Shown one piece after another: positions 1-11,848 of a stretch of 64,000 nucleotides of DNA. Positions within the stretch are counted from its first letter, which is position 1, and each line of letters begins with the position of its first letter. A program made the translations under genes and the position numbers. The DNA lies in NCBI RefSeq assembly GCF_901709675.1, contig NC_051099.1, positions 8,990,001 through 9,054,000 of the forward strand, written 5' to 3'. The notes under the pieces are model-generated. The model was not told where the DNA came from. It saw only the letters and a list, made by a program, of their open reading frames with translations, and did no database searches. This stretch comes from Syngnathus acus (Eukaryota > Chordata > Actinopteri > Syngnathiformes > Syngnathidae).

Positions 1-1469
1 ATATGCAAGGGGGGCAACACTGAGGGCGCTGAAACGTTGCGGTATGCTGTGATATTGCGTCAATATTAGTATATCCTTCATTACTTTATCAGATGACTAC
101 ATGCTGCATTACTTTATCTCATTCGTTTATCTCGTCACATATTAACATTATGACAATGCAGTTTGACTGTTTAGCGGTCGGTGGACATGTCATTTCTTTT
201 CCTTACTGTTTTGTGAGCTCATACTGTTTTGTGGATTGTGATATGTGCCAGGACTCCTTGTGCTGACGCCAGGTGGAGGGAATCACTGAGGATGTTAGAA
301 AGGGCCTCCCTCTCTTTCCAGGTCATTAGACTGGCAGGGTTTTTTCTCGAGGGAGGGCCGGCAACTTTTTGAGGTTTCTAACGGACCACGCCAAATTCAT
401 TACTTCGCAAATTATCGACGGTGTTGAGGTATTACCGAAGGGGGTGGTTATCGTCATTTGGATAATGTGGACTTCAATTTTCTTTATTTGTAGTTCCTGA
501 GAGGCCTCAGATTGCTGTCAGGGAGCAATTGTATACCAAAGTAGTTTGAGCTTTCCTAGTTAAAATAACCTTAAGTAGCATGCCTCGAGCGTGATATAGG
601 CTGTGCAGGTATAGGCCAAATTGTAGACGTGACCAGAAAATTTGGTTGGGGGAAGATTTTTGGATGTTTATCGATGTCATCTCTTGTTAGACCGTTTTCG
701 GGACATTTATAAAGTCCCGGAGGGGGGAATGTAGTGAAATTTGGATTCTATGCGTCTTTGTATGTTGCCTTTAGGTGATAAACTAGCAGCAGTGAGACTA
801 CTATAAGCTATTTTTGCGGTACAGAGAAGCTCTAGTTTCGGTCATGTGTAGGTACTTAGAATATGGAAGGGCCATTTGTTCGTGACCAGGAAGACCCTTG
901 TCCATGCCCTTTTTAGGGCATTGACAGCAACGAGTAGACTGAAACGTGAACGGCAGCTGTTACTCCAAGCCATGACATCAACGGTTTGGGCAGGTATAAG
1001 ATAGGCTTGTCTGTCAGGAAGGGGGGCGAACATCTTTGCTTTTGGGGGCTGCGAACATCTTTGCCTTTGGGGCCACTCGAACCTTTGGAGAGACATCACT
1101 CTGACATCGGTTGAATAAAATATTTTCCCAATCAGCCGTGTGTCACTGAAGTGCTTCCTTCCCTGGGCCAGCCATCGTCCACCGAGTGCTTTTTGGAGAC
1201 CAGCGAAGCAACAAAGACCATTCACCACAACACCTTCAAAACAAATGAACACTAAACGCTTATTTTCCGGGCGAGCCACAATTGCTTCCAGTGGGTGGCG
1301 GTAATGCGCCACCGACAGAAAAAGAAGAAGCAGTTGCTGGCCGCAGATCAGCTTACACGAAGCCTGCGCCGACTCGGACTGGCCGTCGTCCTGCCTTCCT
1401 TGGCCGCTTCTGTTCTTGTCGAAAGGCTACAAAATCGTCGTCGTGTCGTGCGAGTGTTGAGCGCGAAGG
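1..1469. other. No gene recognised; flank and RNASEK upstream region
   Basis: I see no conserved protein, RNA gene or clear transposon end here. A minus-strand open frame near 842-1312 has no recognisable motif and ordinary base composition, so I read it as chance. The last 200 bases are richer in CpG and should contain the RNASEK promoter. Confidence 0.5.
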
Positions 1470-2429
1470 ATGCCGTCGCTGCTCTTCTGCGGCCCGAAGA
1501 TGGCCGCATGCGGCATCGTTATTAGCATCTGGGGCGTCATCATGTTGGTGAGAAAACAAAGCTGCACGCAACTTTATCCTCCTCTCGCGGTTCCTTTTTG
1601 TTTTGTCGCAGGCGCTTCTTCATTAGTGCCATTCGTTCGACTCCAGAGTGGAGACTAAGCGTTGGGCTTGTTCTGTGATCACGTGATCTCTTTCCTCGTC
1701 TTCACGTGATTTTTGCGAAAGGGAAGTGGCAGAAAGACGGCGCAAGTTTGAGAAAGGCCTCGGCATCAATTCAAACATTTCATGATGGGGGATGATTGTG
1801 ACAGCATCCAAGTCGTGCTTTTTCTTGTTCAAGTTTTGTTCAGAATGACATTGCGAATGGGGCATTTTTTTGGACAATTTTGTCAATTGAGTAATTTCTC
1901 CAAATAGCTTGTGGGCTTTGCAAAGTGGAATCTGCTCTCAAATTCCTTGGACGGATAAATAACGGCGCAGTCAAATGGAACATTTAGTTGGATTTGTGAT
2001 GTGAGGGAAAGACACATTTCTGGAGGTCAAGCCAGTATTGGGTCATTTTTTGGCTTTGCTGTTTGTTGTTTCAGGCCATGCTGGGAATCTTTTTCAGCGC
2101 CAAGTCGGCCGTGCTCATCGAGGATGTCCCATTTACCGAAGAGGACATCCGCAACGAGTCAGTGCTGCCTGCCCCTCCGCCTCCATTTTGATAAAGAAGT
2201 CTGCAATTTAGATGGACACAATGTGTAGGAAGACCGTTAGGCCTGGCAATAGGAAGTGACATCACTGCCTCTGTCTCTCCCCAGTAAACAGCCTCCTCAG
2301 AACATCTACGGTCTGTACAGCCAAGTAGGCATCAACTGCTTCATCGCCGCCGGCGTCTACGTGGCGGTGGGCGCTGTGTCTCTGTGCCAGATTCGACTCA
2401 ACAAGCGGCAGGAGTACATGGTGACCTAA
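1470..2429 (+). CDS. rnasek: Ribonuclease kappa (RNASEK), 3 exons, complete
   Basis: Exons are 1470-1547, 2075-2157 and 2285-2429, all with GT-AG borders, giving 101 residues. The protein starts [15 protein letters not shown], keeps the family core [11 protein letters not shown] in exon 2 and ends [10 protein letters not shown], which matches vertebrate ribonuclease kappa (about 98 residues) end to end. Two hydrophobic segments, near residues 12-32 and 68-90, are the expected membrane helices, with an acidic loop between them. The family is an endomembrane protein, first described as an endoribonuclease and later found as an accessory subunit of the V-ATPase membrane sector. Start choice rests on family alignment. 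The next gene, BAP18, starts 830 bases downstream on the same strand; the same pair is adjacent in human, where read-through transcripts are known. Confidence 0.96.
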
Positions 2430-2612
2430 GAGGTCGAAGTAGGGCAGGGCAGGGGGCGGGGCCGGCACCTGACGCTGCCCGTCGGCTGGACGGAGATGAA
2501 GCAAGCTGTGTAATTTATTTCTGTGTTCTTGTCGTCTCTGCTCTGTTGTCACTTTGTCAGTGAGTGTTCCTCTCCGCTAGTAGAAACCTCTGATAGGAAG
2601 TGTGGATGTCAA

Positions 2613-2618
2613 AATAAA
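2613..2618 (+). terminator. Candidate RNASEK polyadenylation signal (AATAAA)
   Basis: A canonical AATAAA lies 184 bases after the RNASEK stop. A second AATAAA is at 2738-2743 and could be an alternative site. Both lie before the BAP18 start, so normal termination or read-through are both possible. Confidence 0.6.
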
Positions 2619-3258
2619 AGTCGCATGGATGGAATTTTGTGTGGAAATCAAAATGACAGTCATCTTTTGGTGTCAAAGTTTGCAAACTTTGGACATTTTA
2701 GCATTTAAAATAGAGATGACTCAACCCCCCGCACTACAATAAACTGTACAATGACTGCATGCCCAAGACATCTTGACCACTTAACCACCACATGGAGGTG
2801 ACGTAGTCGGGGTGGTTCGGGTTTTAGGAATACCACTTTACAAGCGCTCTCTTCTCGTTCTGCAAAACTCGACGGTCATGGCCATTGGCTACAAGGCGAC
2901 CAATGAGCACGTTGGCTCAAGAAGCCCCGCCTTTTCCGATGAGTATCCAATGGCGTGCAGAGTTTGCAAATTGGTCCCGACTGCCGCCTCCCTTTGTTTT
3001 AACGTTTCTTCCTGCTCGGGAATCGTATGGAGGTCTTTCGCGACGACAAATAAAGTTTTAGTCGGCGCGTTGTCGATTCAGGAATGTAACGTGCGTCTCC
3101 ATGAAACGCCGTAATTAAGCGCCAGCCAACTTGCAACGAGTCAGCCCGGCTAACGTCCTCTAGTTGGCAGCTAGCGGCGAGCTGCGTTAGCTCGTGTTTT
3201 TTTTGTTCATTGACCGAGACAGGTCGGCTAAAAGAAGAGCTGCAGACCGTTGGTCGAC

Positions 3259-6200
3259 ATGACGTCTGCTTCTGCGAAGGTAAATGAGCAATTGGGCAAC
3301 AGGGGTCGTCAGTGGGCCGACGTATTGGAAGTGCCTTTCAAACGCAAACAAGTGTCTTGTCAAGGGTAAGACGGTCTTTTGGGAGCCACTTAAGATTTTG
3401 TCCTAAACCAGGAAGGTGACAAAAGCCTTCGAAATGGTCCATTCGCATCACGATTGTCAACAAAATGCCCCATTTGCATCGTAATTATAATAAAACTCGT
3501 TCACATAAGTTGCATTTGCATCCCGATGTAGAAAAACTTGAGTTGACGTGACAAAAGTCAACAAAGTTGCGTTCTCATTGTAATTGCTCGTAAAATGTTT
3601 CATTCACAACGTAGCTGTTAACGAGATGCATTACCATCATAAGTGTTCCTAAACAATGCTGCATTCACTAAATTGTCAACAAATGTTCCAAATTAACTGC
3701 GCTCATTTTGCAACATTTGGCAAAATTCACACCAAAGTTGTTGACAAAAAGTTGCATTTGCATCACTATTGTTTACATAATGTTTCACGGGCAACACAAT
3801 CTGTGATAAAGTTGCACAACGGTCAGTGAGATGTGGCTTTTCTCCTCCCTGTGCTTTCCAAATGATGCCTTTGCGTGATTGTTGTATAATTGTGGTGCAG
3901 GTAGGCGAGATCTTCTCGGCGGCGGGCGCCGCTTTCAGCAAACTGGGCGAGCTGACCATGCAGCTGCACCCGGTGTCCGACAGCAGCCCCGCGGGGTAAG
4001 CCCAGCTGCTGGCGCTATGCTACGTTAAGCTAAAACCAGTTGAATTTAATGCCGCCTGTGTTCAGGGCCAAATGGACAGAGACGGAGATCGAGATGCTGC
4101 GGGTGGCCGTGCGGCGATTTGGGGATGATCTCAACAGCATCAGCAGCGTGATTAAAGATCGCACCGTGTATGTGTGCTCAATGCCGTCGCAGTCGAGTCC
4201 ATTGGCCAGGCCGATGCAGATGCCTTCCAGACTTTATAGCAAAACATGCTTCCACACCTTTTTAATCTGTTGATGTCCTAAAAAAAAAGTGGTCCCAGTC
4301 AGGTACTGCTTAGCCACATGGACTATTAATTGCTCAACTGTGATGGGACGCTGTGACTTACAAAGCTAAAATTAATGTTAGCATTTATTAACATGGTACG
4401 CCTGTGTCAATGCACCAATGAGTCGATATTTGTATACCAAAACATGCAGTGGAATCAACAGAAGAGATGCTCCTTTTTGTTTTCAAAAAAGGACATTTTG
4501 ATGAGATGAATTTTTGTGCGACGGCAGCGCGCAGATCAAGAGCACGGTCAAGAGGAAGTTGTACGAGGACAGCAGGGTACCCCTCGCCGTCGATTCGCCC
4601 AAGAAGAGCGTCAAGAAGGCGGCCGCCCCCCCTGCTCTGCCCACCGCTGTGCCCGCATCCTCCCCGCAGGTCGTCGTGGCGACAGGAATGCAAAGTGCCA
4701 CCTCCCTGGCCCCGCCCATCAAGAAGCAGAAAACAGCAGGTACGCCTCTCATCCCCAAAAATGCCTGACTTTTTTGTTTTTTTCCAACAAATTGCTGCAT
4801 TTCGCAATTGTCCGAATCAGAAACTTGAAATTTGCAGAGTTCATTTGTGTCCAAATCAAAATGTTGAGTTTGGGGCACAATTGTCAAGGAAATGCTGTCA
4901 TTTGCTCCTTTTGGGCAAAGATTGCAAAAGCTCTTGCTGTTTTGCTAGCACTCAACTTTTTTCCCTGTCATCAGACGTGACGCTGAGCGCCCTCAACGAC
5001 TCAGACGTCAACAGCGACTTGGTGGACATGGATGGACTCGGCAAGAAGCTCAATTTCGACCAAGGTAGGCTTCAGCCTACCCTTGAAATGCATCACAAAG
5101 ACACTTTGTCGAAGCCTCCTTCCAAAACAGATAGCCGTCTGTTTGAGTCCTGCTTGTACTCATCATCATCGGTTTAAAGTCCGCTTTCCAGGCGCCGCTG
5201 GGTTGGACTGGGTTCTCGATATGGCCTTCTTCCACCGGGAACGGTCCATGGCCATCTCGTGGTTGATGCCGACTGCCTTCATGTCGGCTGCCACGGTCAT
5301 CTGCCAGGTCTTTTTAGGTCGGCCACTGGGTCTTGTTCCCTCTACGTTATACGACATAACTTTCTTCACCCAGTCGTTCTCGTCCTTCCTCACTACATGT
5401 CCGTACCATCGCAGTCTGCCTCTCCTCACCACATCCACTATGGCCTCCACTCCCATCTTCTGTCTCAGCTCTGCACTGGTCTTTTCCTCCCTCATTGACA
5501 CACCACACATCCATCTGATCATCCTCATTTCTGCTCTGTTTAGTTTGTCTTCATGTTCTGTTTTCAGGGCCCATGCCTCACTTCCGTACGTCATACTACT
5601 TCTGACACAGGCTGAGTACACTTGGCCTCTCATTTTCAGGGATGGGGCCTTAGATGTTAAGAAGGGCATGAGTTCCCTGAATTTCTTCCACCCGCTTCTC
5701 ACCCTTGTGGTCACTGCTAGGTCCACCCCCCCATCAGCGTTAAGCATGTCTCCAAGGTAGCAGAAGCTGTCCACCACCTCGTACATCTCCCCATCTACCA
5801 CGAGCCCCTCTTGCTCAGCTGGGTCTGCTTGGGCGACTTCTCCCCTACACCGCTTGCATTGGAAGGTCTCACTTGCAGCTAGTAGGCTGCCTTTCACTCC
5901 GCTGCATCTTCGGTGTACCCATCTCTGGCAACCCTTGCACCGGATAGAGTTAGCTTGCACTCCCTTCCCGCAAACTCCACATGGCCATGCTCCTGACTGC
6001 GATATCACTCCCAGGCCAGCACCACCGACCATGACCTTTGATTTTGCCGCATTCACCTTCATTCCTTTCACTTCCAGGCATGTCTTCCAGGCCGCTAGCT
6101 TCCTAGCTAGGTCTTCTCGGCTGTGAGCCATCAATACCAGGTCATCCGCGTAGAGCAGCTCCCATGGTAGTCCACCCCTCACTTCCGTCGATACCACATC

Positions 6201-9200
6201 CATCACGATAGCAAACAGTAATGGGCTGAGCACTGATCCCTGGTGCACCCCTACCCTTTCTTCAAACCCATTACTGTCGCCAACTCCTGTTCTAACAGTT
6301 GTGCAGGCTCTGCAGTAGAGAGCCATCACAGCCTTTACCAGTCCCTCTTCCACACCCGACTTCCTTAGGGCCCACCTCACCACCTCCCTTGGCACCCTGT
6401 CGAACGCTTTTTCCAGGTCGACAAAAGCGAAGTACAACCTCTTCCTCTTCTCCTGGTGTTTCTCTTGCATCTGTCGGATGACAAAAATTGCGTCTGTTGT
6501 ACCTTTACCAGGCATGAAGCCATACTGCATCTCGTCCACCTTTACCCGTGTCCTCACCCTCTTTTCCAACACCCTCTCTAATAACTACCTTCCATGCTCC
6601 AGCAGCTTTATGGCCCTGTATGACCCGCATGCGAGTGGGTGCCCCTTCCCTTTGAATAGAGGCACCAGGACGCTTCTTGTCCAGTCCTCCGGAATGTGCC
6701 CCTCAGTGATGACACTGTTACACAGGTCGGTCATCCACTGCACACCGACGTCTCCCGCTGCCTTTAGCATCTCTGCCACCACTCCAGATGGTCCAGCTGC
6801 CTTTCCATCCTTCATGGCCTTCATGGCTTTTCCCACTTCTGTCCGTGTGATCGGGCCACATTCACCCACCACTTCGTCGCATCCCGCCTCACCATCCCAG
6901 TCATTCTCCACATTCAGCAGCTTCTCCATGTACCTTCGCCATACTTCCTTCACTCCTCTGTTGTCTGTCACGATGTTGCCATCCTCATCCTTCACACAGT
7001 TTGCACCGGTCACATCACGCCTCTCCTTAACCATTTGCTTCGCTATCTTGAAGAAGCTCTTTTGTCCTCTTTCACTCTCCAATTCACTTGCAAATTCTTT
7101 CCTCTTGGTCTCTTGGGCCTCCCACACTGCTGTCCGTGACGCCCTCCTTGCCTCTACATACCGCACTCGGTCTGCCTCCCTTTTAGATTTCTTCCATACT
7201 TTATGGCACCTCCTCTTCTCATTCACCGCTCTTTCGACGCTGTCATTCCACCACCATGTCTCTCTTTGTCTTGCTTTACCCTTTGACCATCCGCACACCT
7301 CCTCTGTGGCTTTAAGCAGAGCCTTCTTCATTGCCTGCCACTTGCCATCCACACCACCCGACTCCATCATCTCCTCCACTTCTTCTACTATATGCTCAAT
7401 CTTCTCCCTAAACTCGTTTTTATTCCCTCCGCTATGTAGCTTCCACACCTTCAACTTGGGAGGATGCTTCTTAGCCCCCACCTTCTTGATCCGCAGAGTT
7501 AGGTCTCCGATGACTAGGCGATGCTGAGACACACACTCTTCTCCGGGGATTGCCTTGGCATCCCTGACCAGGACGCGGTCCTCCTTTCTGACCATGATGT
7601 AATCTATTGTGCTCTTGCAGCCACCCGAACTGTATGTTACTAATTTGGCTTCGTCCTTCTTGAAAAGCGTGTTGCACAGTACCAGCTCCAGTGCGTCGCC
7701 GAACTCCAGGATCCTCTCTCCCTCTGCGTTCCGCATGCCGTACCCCTGTCCCCCATGTACCCCCTCAAAGCCATCTGACTCCCTCCCCACGTGTCCATTC
7801 AGATCACCTCCCAGAATTATAACCTCATTCTGGGGGATCCCTGACAGCACCATGATGGCCTTGTCCCATAACGCATCCTTCTCGTCCTGACTTCTGCCAA
7901 CTTGAGGGGCATAGATTGAAATTACGTTTGTCAGACGCTTCCCAACGATCAACTTCACAACGATGATCCGCTCATTTACCCTGCTAATGCTTAGCACTTG
8001 ATCTATCCACTTTTCAGCAATAAGTACTCCAACACCACCAGTCCCTTCGTTGCAGCCTTGCCAGAAGAACTTGTACCTTCTGCCGATTGCACCCAGCATC
8101 CTTGCACTTCCACCCTTCCATCTCGACTCCTGGACACAGCAGACATCCACCCTTCCCCTGTGTAGAGCCTCAACCACCTCCCCCGATCGGTGTGACATGC
8201 TGCCGATGTTCCATGTAGCCACCCTAACACGTGCCTCCTGCCCCTCTCTGTTCCGGTTCAGGCCTCCCCGCAGTCCATCGGGCTGAGGGCAGTCATATAA
8301 TCTACCTGCGGTTTGGCCTCCTTTTCCATCATTCTTTTTGTCGTAGGCTGATGAAAATGCCCACGGAGTACTTAAGGCTGTACCCCGCCTCTCCTGTCTT
8401 TGTCTAGCCCAGGGGTGGGCAAACTTTTTGACTCGCGGGCCGAACTGGGTTCTAAATTTGGACCGGAGGGCCGAACCAGGAGCAGATGGACGTAGTGTTT
8501 GTGTGAAGTAATATAAGCGACCTGTAAAGGTCATTGCATAAAAGATTTTGGCCTTTAGTAGGTAGTAAAGCATGGATATTCCAAACAAGTTTTTTGAAAA
8601 CAAATGCATTTATTAACAGCATTTAAAAAAAAAAAAAATCACTAAAAAACTGCTATCAGTGATTCTCATAAAATACGACACTATTATTATGAATAACAGT
8701 CTCCATCACTTCAGTGCCTGCAGGTCAGATTAATGAAAAATGTTTATCTTATGAGATCACATCAAACAGCAAACATTCTGACCAAATATATCATCTTGAA
8801 GAATCGGTGAAAGCATACATCCAAATAAAGTAATCAAAACGGCAACACGGTGAGGGGTATCTGAAAATCAGAGCAGTTTTAACTCACAAACACCTGGTAA
8901 CAGAGGTGAGGAAACGGGAAACACTTCCTTAAAGTAAGCCTTAAGAACTTTACAGGTTAAGATTAGTCGCAAAAAGGTGGTGCATCAATGTCCTTGAGCA
9001 TCCTGCATTGTTTGAAAATGAGAATGGTCGCTAGTTTCAATCCCTGCTATGTGTACAAATCATATTCAAAATGCATTTTTTTACAACAAACTTGGGAGCC
9101 TCCCCTTCATTTTCAGTGGGAACAGTGTTGTTGGTCTCCCTTTTTTGCTAGTGCATCATAGTCTGGAGTAAAATTTGTTGTGGCAATTCTTAGGAGAGAT

Positions 9201-11302
9201 CCGTTTACCTCGATCTGTGACGGGTTGATGTGGCTGAACGTCACGTCGCGTACGTCGAGCCAAATTGGCCACTCTTTTAACATTCGGCACTCACTTCTTT
9301 TCTTCGGGCCACTCATTTTAATGGAAGGATTCCAGGGGAAGGTTTGTGGGTGGCTTTAGCGTAAAACTGTATCTGAAAGCTCAGCGAGCGAATTACAAGA
9401 ATGCTGTCGTCACAGCCCACGCTCTAAATTCGGGACTGATACAAAGAGAGCGCGAGTGCGCCATGTCCGTACTACTGAGTACGTACGTACACGCACTTGT
9501 GAGTGTGCACCGAGCTTTCTGACACGGCTTCCGGTAGTAAATGCGCAGGCGAGCGGTTCCCCATCTACTGGGGAAACGCAGTCATTGCAGGCAAAATGAC
9601 AAAAAAAAAAAAGTTTAATAATACAATTAATTCAGGGTTGGCGGGCCGGATTAAACGGTCCCGTGGGCCGGATGTGGCCCGCGGGCCGTAGTTTGCCCAC
9701 CCCTGGTCTAGCCATACTGAGAATTCTTGGAGCAAAACTTTTTACAGCCGGATGCCCTTCCTGACACCAACCCAAGGGGAAATTGATTTTCTGTCGGGGT
9801 TGACTCCCTTAGCCCATTCCTCTCCCGAGGAGCCCACTGGGCAGTGGTACTATTTAACCCATAGTTGGGGGCTGGTTCGTGGGCACCAGGGCGTGTCCAC
9901 ACACCGGTGGGCCTGCGTGCCGCACGTCTAGGGGCCAAACCTCCTCCGAGTCCCTTGTAGTTTAGCCTGGGTCCGTGTTGTACCCAGTTACCATGTGTCG
10001 CCGCGTGGAGGCACTACATAGGGCTTGCTGTTAGAGAGGCTATGTACTGGCAGGGAGAGACTTACGCACTCGGCTCTCCCGTTCGCATACTGCTAGCCAG
10101 CGGTGAGGGTTGACAGTGAGAAGTGACATGCACTGGGCACTCCACCAACACACTAGACCAGTGGTCCCCAACCACCGGGCCGCGGACCGGTACCGGTCCG
10201 TGGGTCACTTGGTACCGGGCCGCGGAGCCGCACAGGAAAAAAAGAAAAGAAAAAAAACTTTTTTTTTTTTTTTTTTTTTCATTGACGATCAATTCATTCA
10301 TGTTAAGACGCTCGTCCCGGTCACGTGACATGTTTCCCCAGTCGAGCCCGCAAAGCTAGCAAAAATGAGTAAGAATTTATTTTGAAAAATATAAAAAATT
10401 TGGCGAATCTCTCCCAATTACATCTGTCGGTGCATCTGAAAAATAAGGACTCTTGACACAGGGCGCTCGTCTCGGTCACGTGACATGTCACCACAGTCAA
10501 GCCCGCGAGGCAAGCAAAAATGAGCAAGAAACAGAGAAGTTTGGAAAGCTTCTTCGGAAAGGGAAAAACGTCCAATGAGGACACTGAAGAAGAAGAGGCT
10601 ACGACTTCTCAGAAAAGGAAAGCTGCATTTAAAAGAACATTTCTGGAGTCCTACTTAAAATATGGATTTATCGCCACAGGTGACTCTGACGCGCCAAGTG
10701 CACTCCGCATATGTGGCGAAAGGCTAGCTAACGAGGCAATGAAGCCTTCAAACCTGCTTCGGCACATGGAGACCAAGCATCCTGCATTTAAAGACAAACC
10801 TTAACCACTTCGGGTGTCATTGTCTCCGATTACGCCTAGATGGGAACGGCTCATTTCTGAGAAAAGAGCTCGGTGCGCCCACTAATTCAACATTTTATTT
10901 TTATGTGGTTTATATTTGTTTTTATGCCAGTCGTATCATTTTATTTCATCCTATTTATATATATAAATATTTAAATAATAAATATATAAATATATTTAAT
11001 TATATAAAGGCCGGTCCGCGAAAATATTTCTGACACGTAACCGGTCCGTGGTGCAAAAAAGGTTGGGGACCACTGCACTAGACGCATCACAACAACCCGA
11101 CTTGGTGTTATGAAGTCAGACACACTTGTACTGATGGAACAAAAGTCATTTGGTTGTTGTTTTTTCCATTGGCGTCATAGAAACAGAGCAGACTCGGCTT
11201 TGGTGGCTCAACGTGCATTTTTTGTGCTTCTCCCCAGAAAATCTCAACCTGGACTCCAGTCTCATCATCAACCCCGGAGACCTCCCGATGCTCTCTCGCT
11301 GA
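3259..11302 (+). CDS. bap18: BAP18 / C17orf49 chromatin-complex subunit, 6 exons, complete
   Basis: Exons are 3259-3279, 3901-3995, 4066-4167, 4528-4739, 4975-5064 and 11238-11302; phases join cleanly to 194 residues (human about 172). The start MTSASAK and exon 2 [20 protein letters not shown] are diagnostic. Residues about 40-90 form a SANT/Myb-like domain ([12 protein letters not shown], then [17 protein letters not shown]), followed by a Pro/Ala/Ser-rich linker, a basic patch PPIKKQK and the acidic tail [13 protein letters not shown] with KKLNFDQ. The family is a nuclear subunit of BPTF/NURF and MLL-type complexes that recognises H3K4me3 chromatin. The exon 3 donor (GTATGT after ACCGT) was chosen because it alone restores RTVAQIK. 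The last intron is over 6 kb because a LINE and two hAT elements lie in it; the 22-codon final exon ([15 protein letters not shown]) is still open. Confidence 0.93.
3425..3800 (+). repeat. Degenerate tandem array in BAP18 intron 1
   Basis: Phrases such as TTGCATTTGCATC, TTCATTCACAACG and ATTGTCAACAAA recur every 40-60 bases with many substitutions. This suggests an old minisatellite. No open frame or transposon end is seen. Confidence 0.4.
5166..8400 (-). pseudogene. LINE endonuclease-reverse transcriptase with one in-frame stop
   Basis: One reading frame of about 1070 codons is broken only by a TAG at 6585-6587. The N-terminal part is an apurinic-type endonuclease ([38 protein letters not shown]). 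The second part is a reverse transcriptase with [13 protein letters not shown] and the catalytic YADD in [13 protein letters not shown], followed by a Cys/His-rich zinc motif (CGVCGKG, then [12 protein letters not shown]). This endonuclease-plus-RT layout without an LTR fits RTE-type LINEs; the exact clade is uncertain. With a single nonsense change it is recently dead, or could act only with read-through. Residues translated beyond about 8409 belong to the neighbouring hAT, not to the LINE. Confidence 0.88.
8410..9705. mobile_element. Non-autonomous hAT element, family 1, copy 1 (1296 bp)
   Basis: The ends are perfect inverted repeats, CAGGGGTGGGCAAACT and its complement. The 8-bp target duplication GTCTAGCC is exact at 8402-8409 and 9706-9713. 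The interior has no transposase. It sits inside the 5' part of the LINE and is therefore younger than it. A second copy lies at 18220-19543. Confidence 0.95.
10159..11075. mobile_element. hAT element, family 2, copy 1 (917 bp) with BED-like ORF
   Basis: Inverted ends CAGTGGTCCCCAACC and GGTTGGGGACCACTG are flanked by the exact duplication CACTAGAC (10151-10158 and 11076-11083). It inserted in the 5' region of the LINE. It keeps a 94-codon open frame at 10520-10804 and an AT-rich right part. Confidence 0.95.
10520..10804 (+). CDS. Truncated BED-type zinc-finger ORF of a hAT transposon
   Basis: The 94 residues begin [15 protein letters not shown], continue with an acidic stretch and end with a BED-finger-like segment ([20 protein letters not shown], then KHPAF). 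One cysteine of the usual CxxC pair is replaced, so zinc binding is doubtful. The catalytic domain is absent. A copy with the same protein sequence is at 48883-49167 on the minus strand, so the ORF is a shared feature of the family rather than chance. Confidence 0.7.
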   Translation: MSKKQRSLESFFGKGKTSNEDTEEEEATTSQKRKAAFKRTFLESYLKYGFIATGDSDAPSALRICGERLANEAMKPSNLLRHMETKHPAFKDKP

Positions 11303-11848
11303 CCGGCGCCACCTGCAGGTTCTGAGCTGACCTTTAGTTCGAAGGAAGGAGGGAAAGTCCCTGAATCACAATGACAAAAATTTCAAGTCAGCATTTCTAC
11401 TCGCTTTGCCCCTAGTATCTTCAAACCTGACCACCTTGGCGACTACCACGTAAGGCTCAAGTAGCTTTCCAAATTGTCACTTTTCACTCCGCCTGTTTTG
11501 ACATGAGCGCACGCACAACAATCCTTTCAGCAGACATTGAGCGACCGTCCGTTTGGGTAAAAGTGTCCATGTGAAAAACACAAAATGATCCAAACTTTGA
11601 GTTGCATAAAATTATTTTATTCCTCACAGACAATTCTCTTCTCTTTGTGCGTCGCCTTCATCAAGTCAGTTTCTATTTACACAAACTTGTCTTGCGTCCT
11701 CCAACATTCGCGTGCGAACGGCAAACGTTGCTTCGAAGCCGGCCGCGAACCAACTGAAATCCGGGGTGGGGGTGGGCTCCTGCTGGCTTTTGGCTCCAGC
11801 GTCTTTGGCTTGAGAAACTCGCAGGCGGAAGAGAGTCTAACTGTAAAC
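11303..11848 (+). other. BAP18 3' flank, no further gene
   Basis: This follows the BAP18 stop. I find no AATAAA before the next transposon; the real 3' end is unresolved. Short open frames here overlap on both strands and show no known motif. Confidence 0.4.

Larger units (their letters stand above)
5158..11100 (-). mobile_element. RTE-like LINE in BAP18 intron 5, split by two hAT insertions
   Basis: The element reads on the minus strand. Its 3' end lies near 5158-5175 with a short GAT-repeat tail. Its body runs up to 8409, resumes at 9714-10158 after the first hAT element, and resumes again at 11076 or 11084 after the second. Each interruption is flanked by an exact 8-bp duplication, so removing the hATs restores one continuous LINE of about 3.7 kb. 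Its outer 5' limit is only approximate. It lies antisense to BAP18 and does not touch an exon. Confidence 0.85.

Noticed and set aside
842-1312. 156-codon minus-strand open frame
   Set aside because: No domain, no splice-linked neighbour and no conserved pattern; GC-biased chance frame.
5032-7527. Plus-strand frames over the LINE
   Set aside because: Antisense shadows of the LINE reverse transcriptase, rich in Ser/Pro/Leu without motifs.
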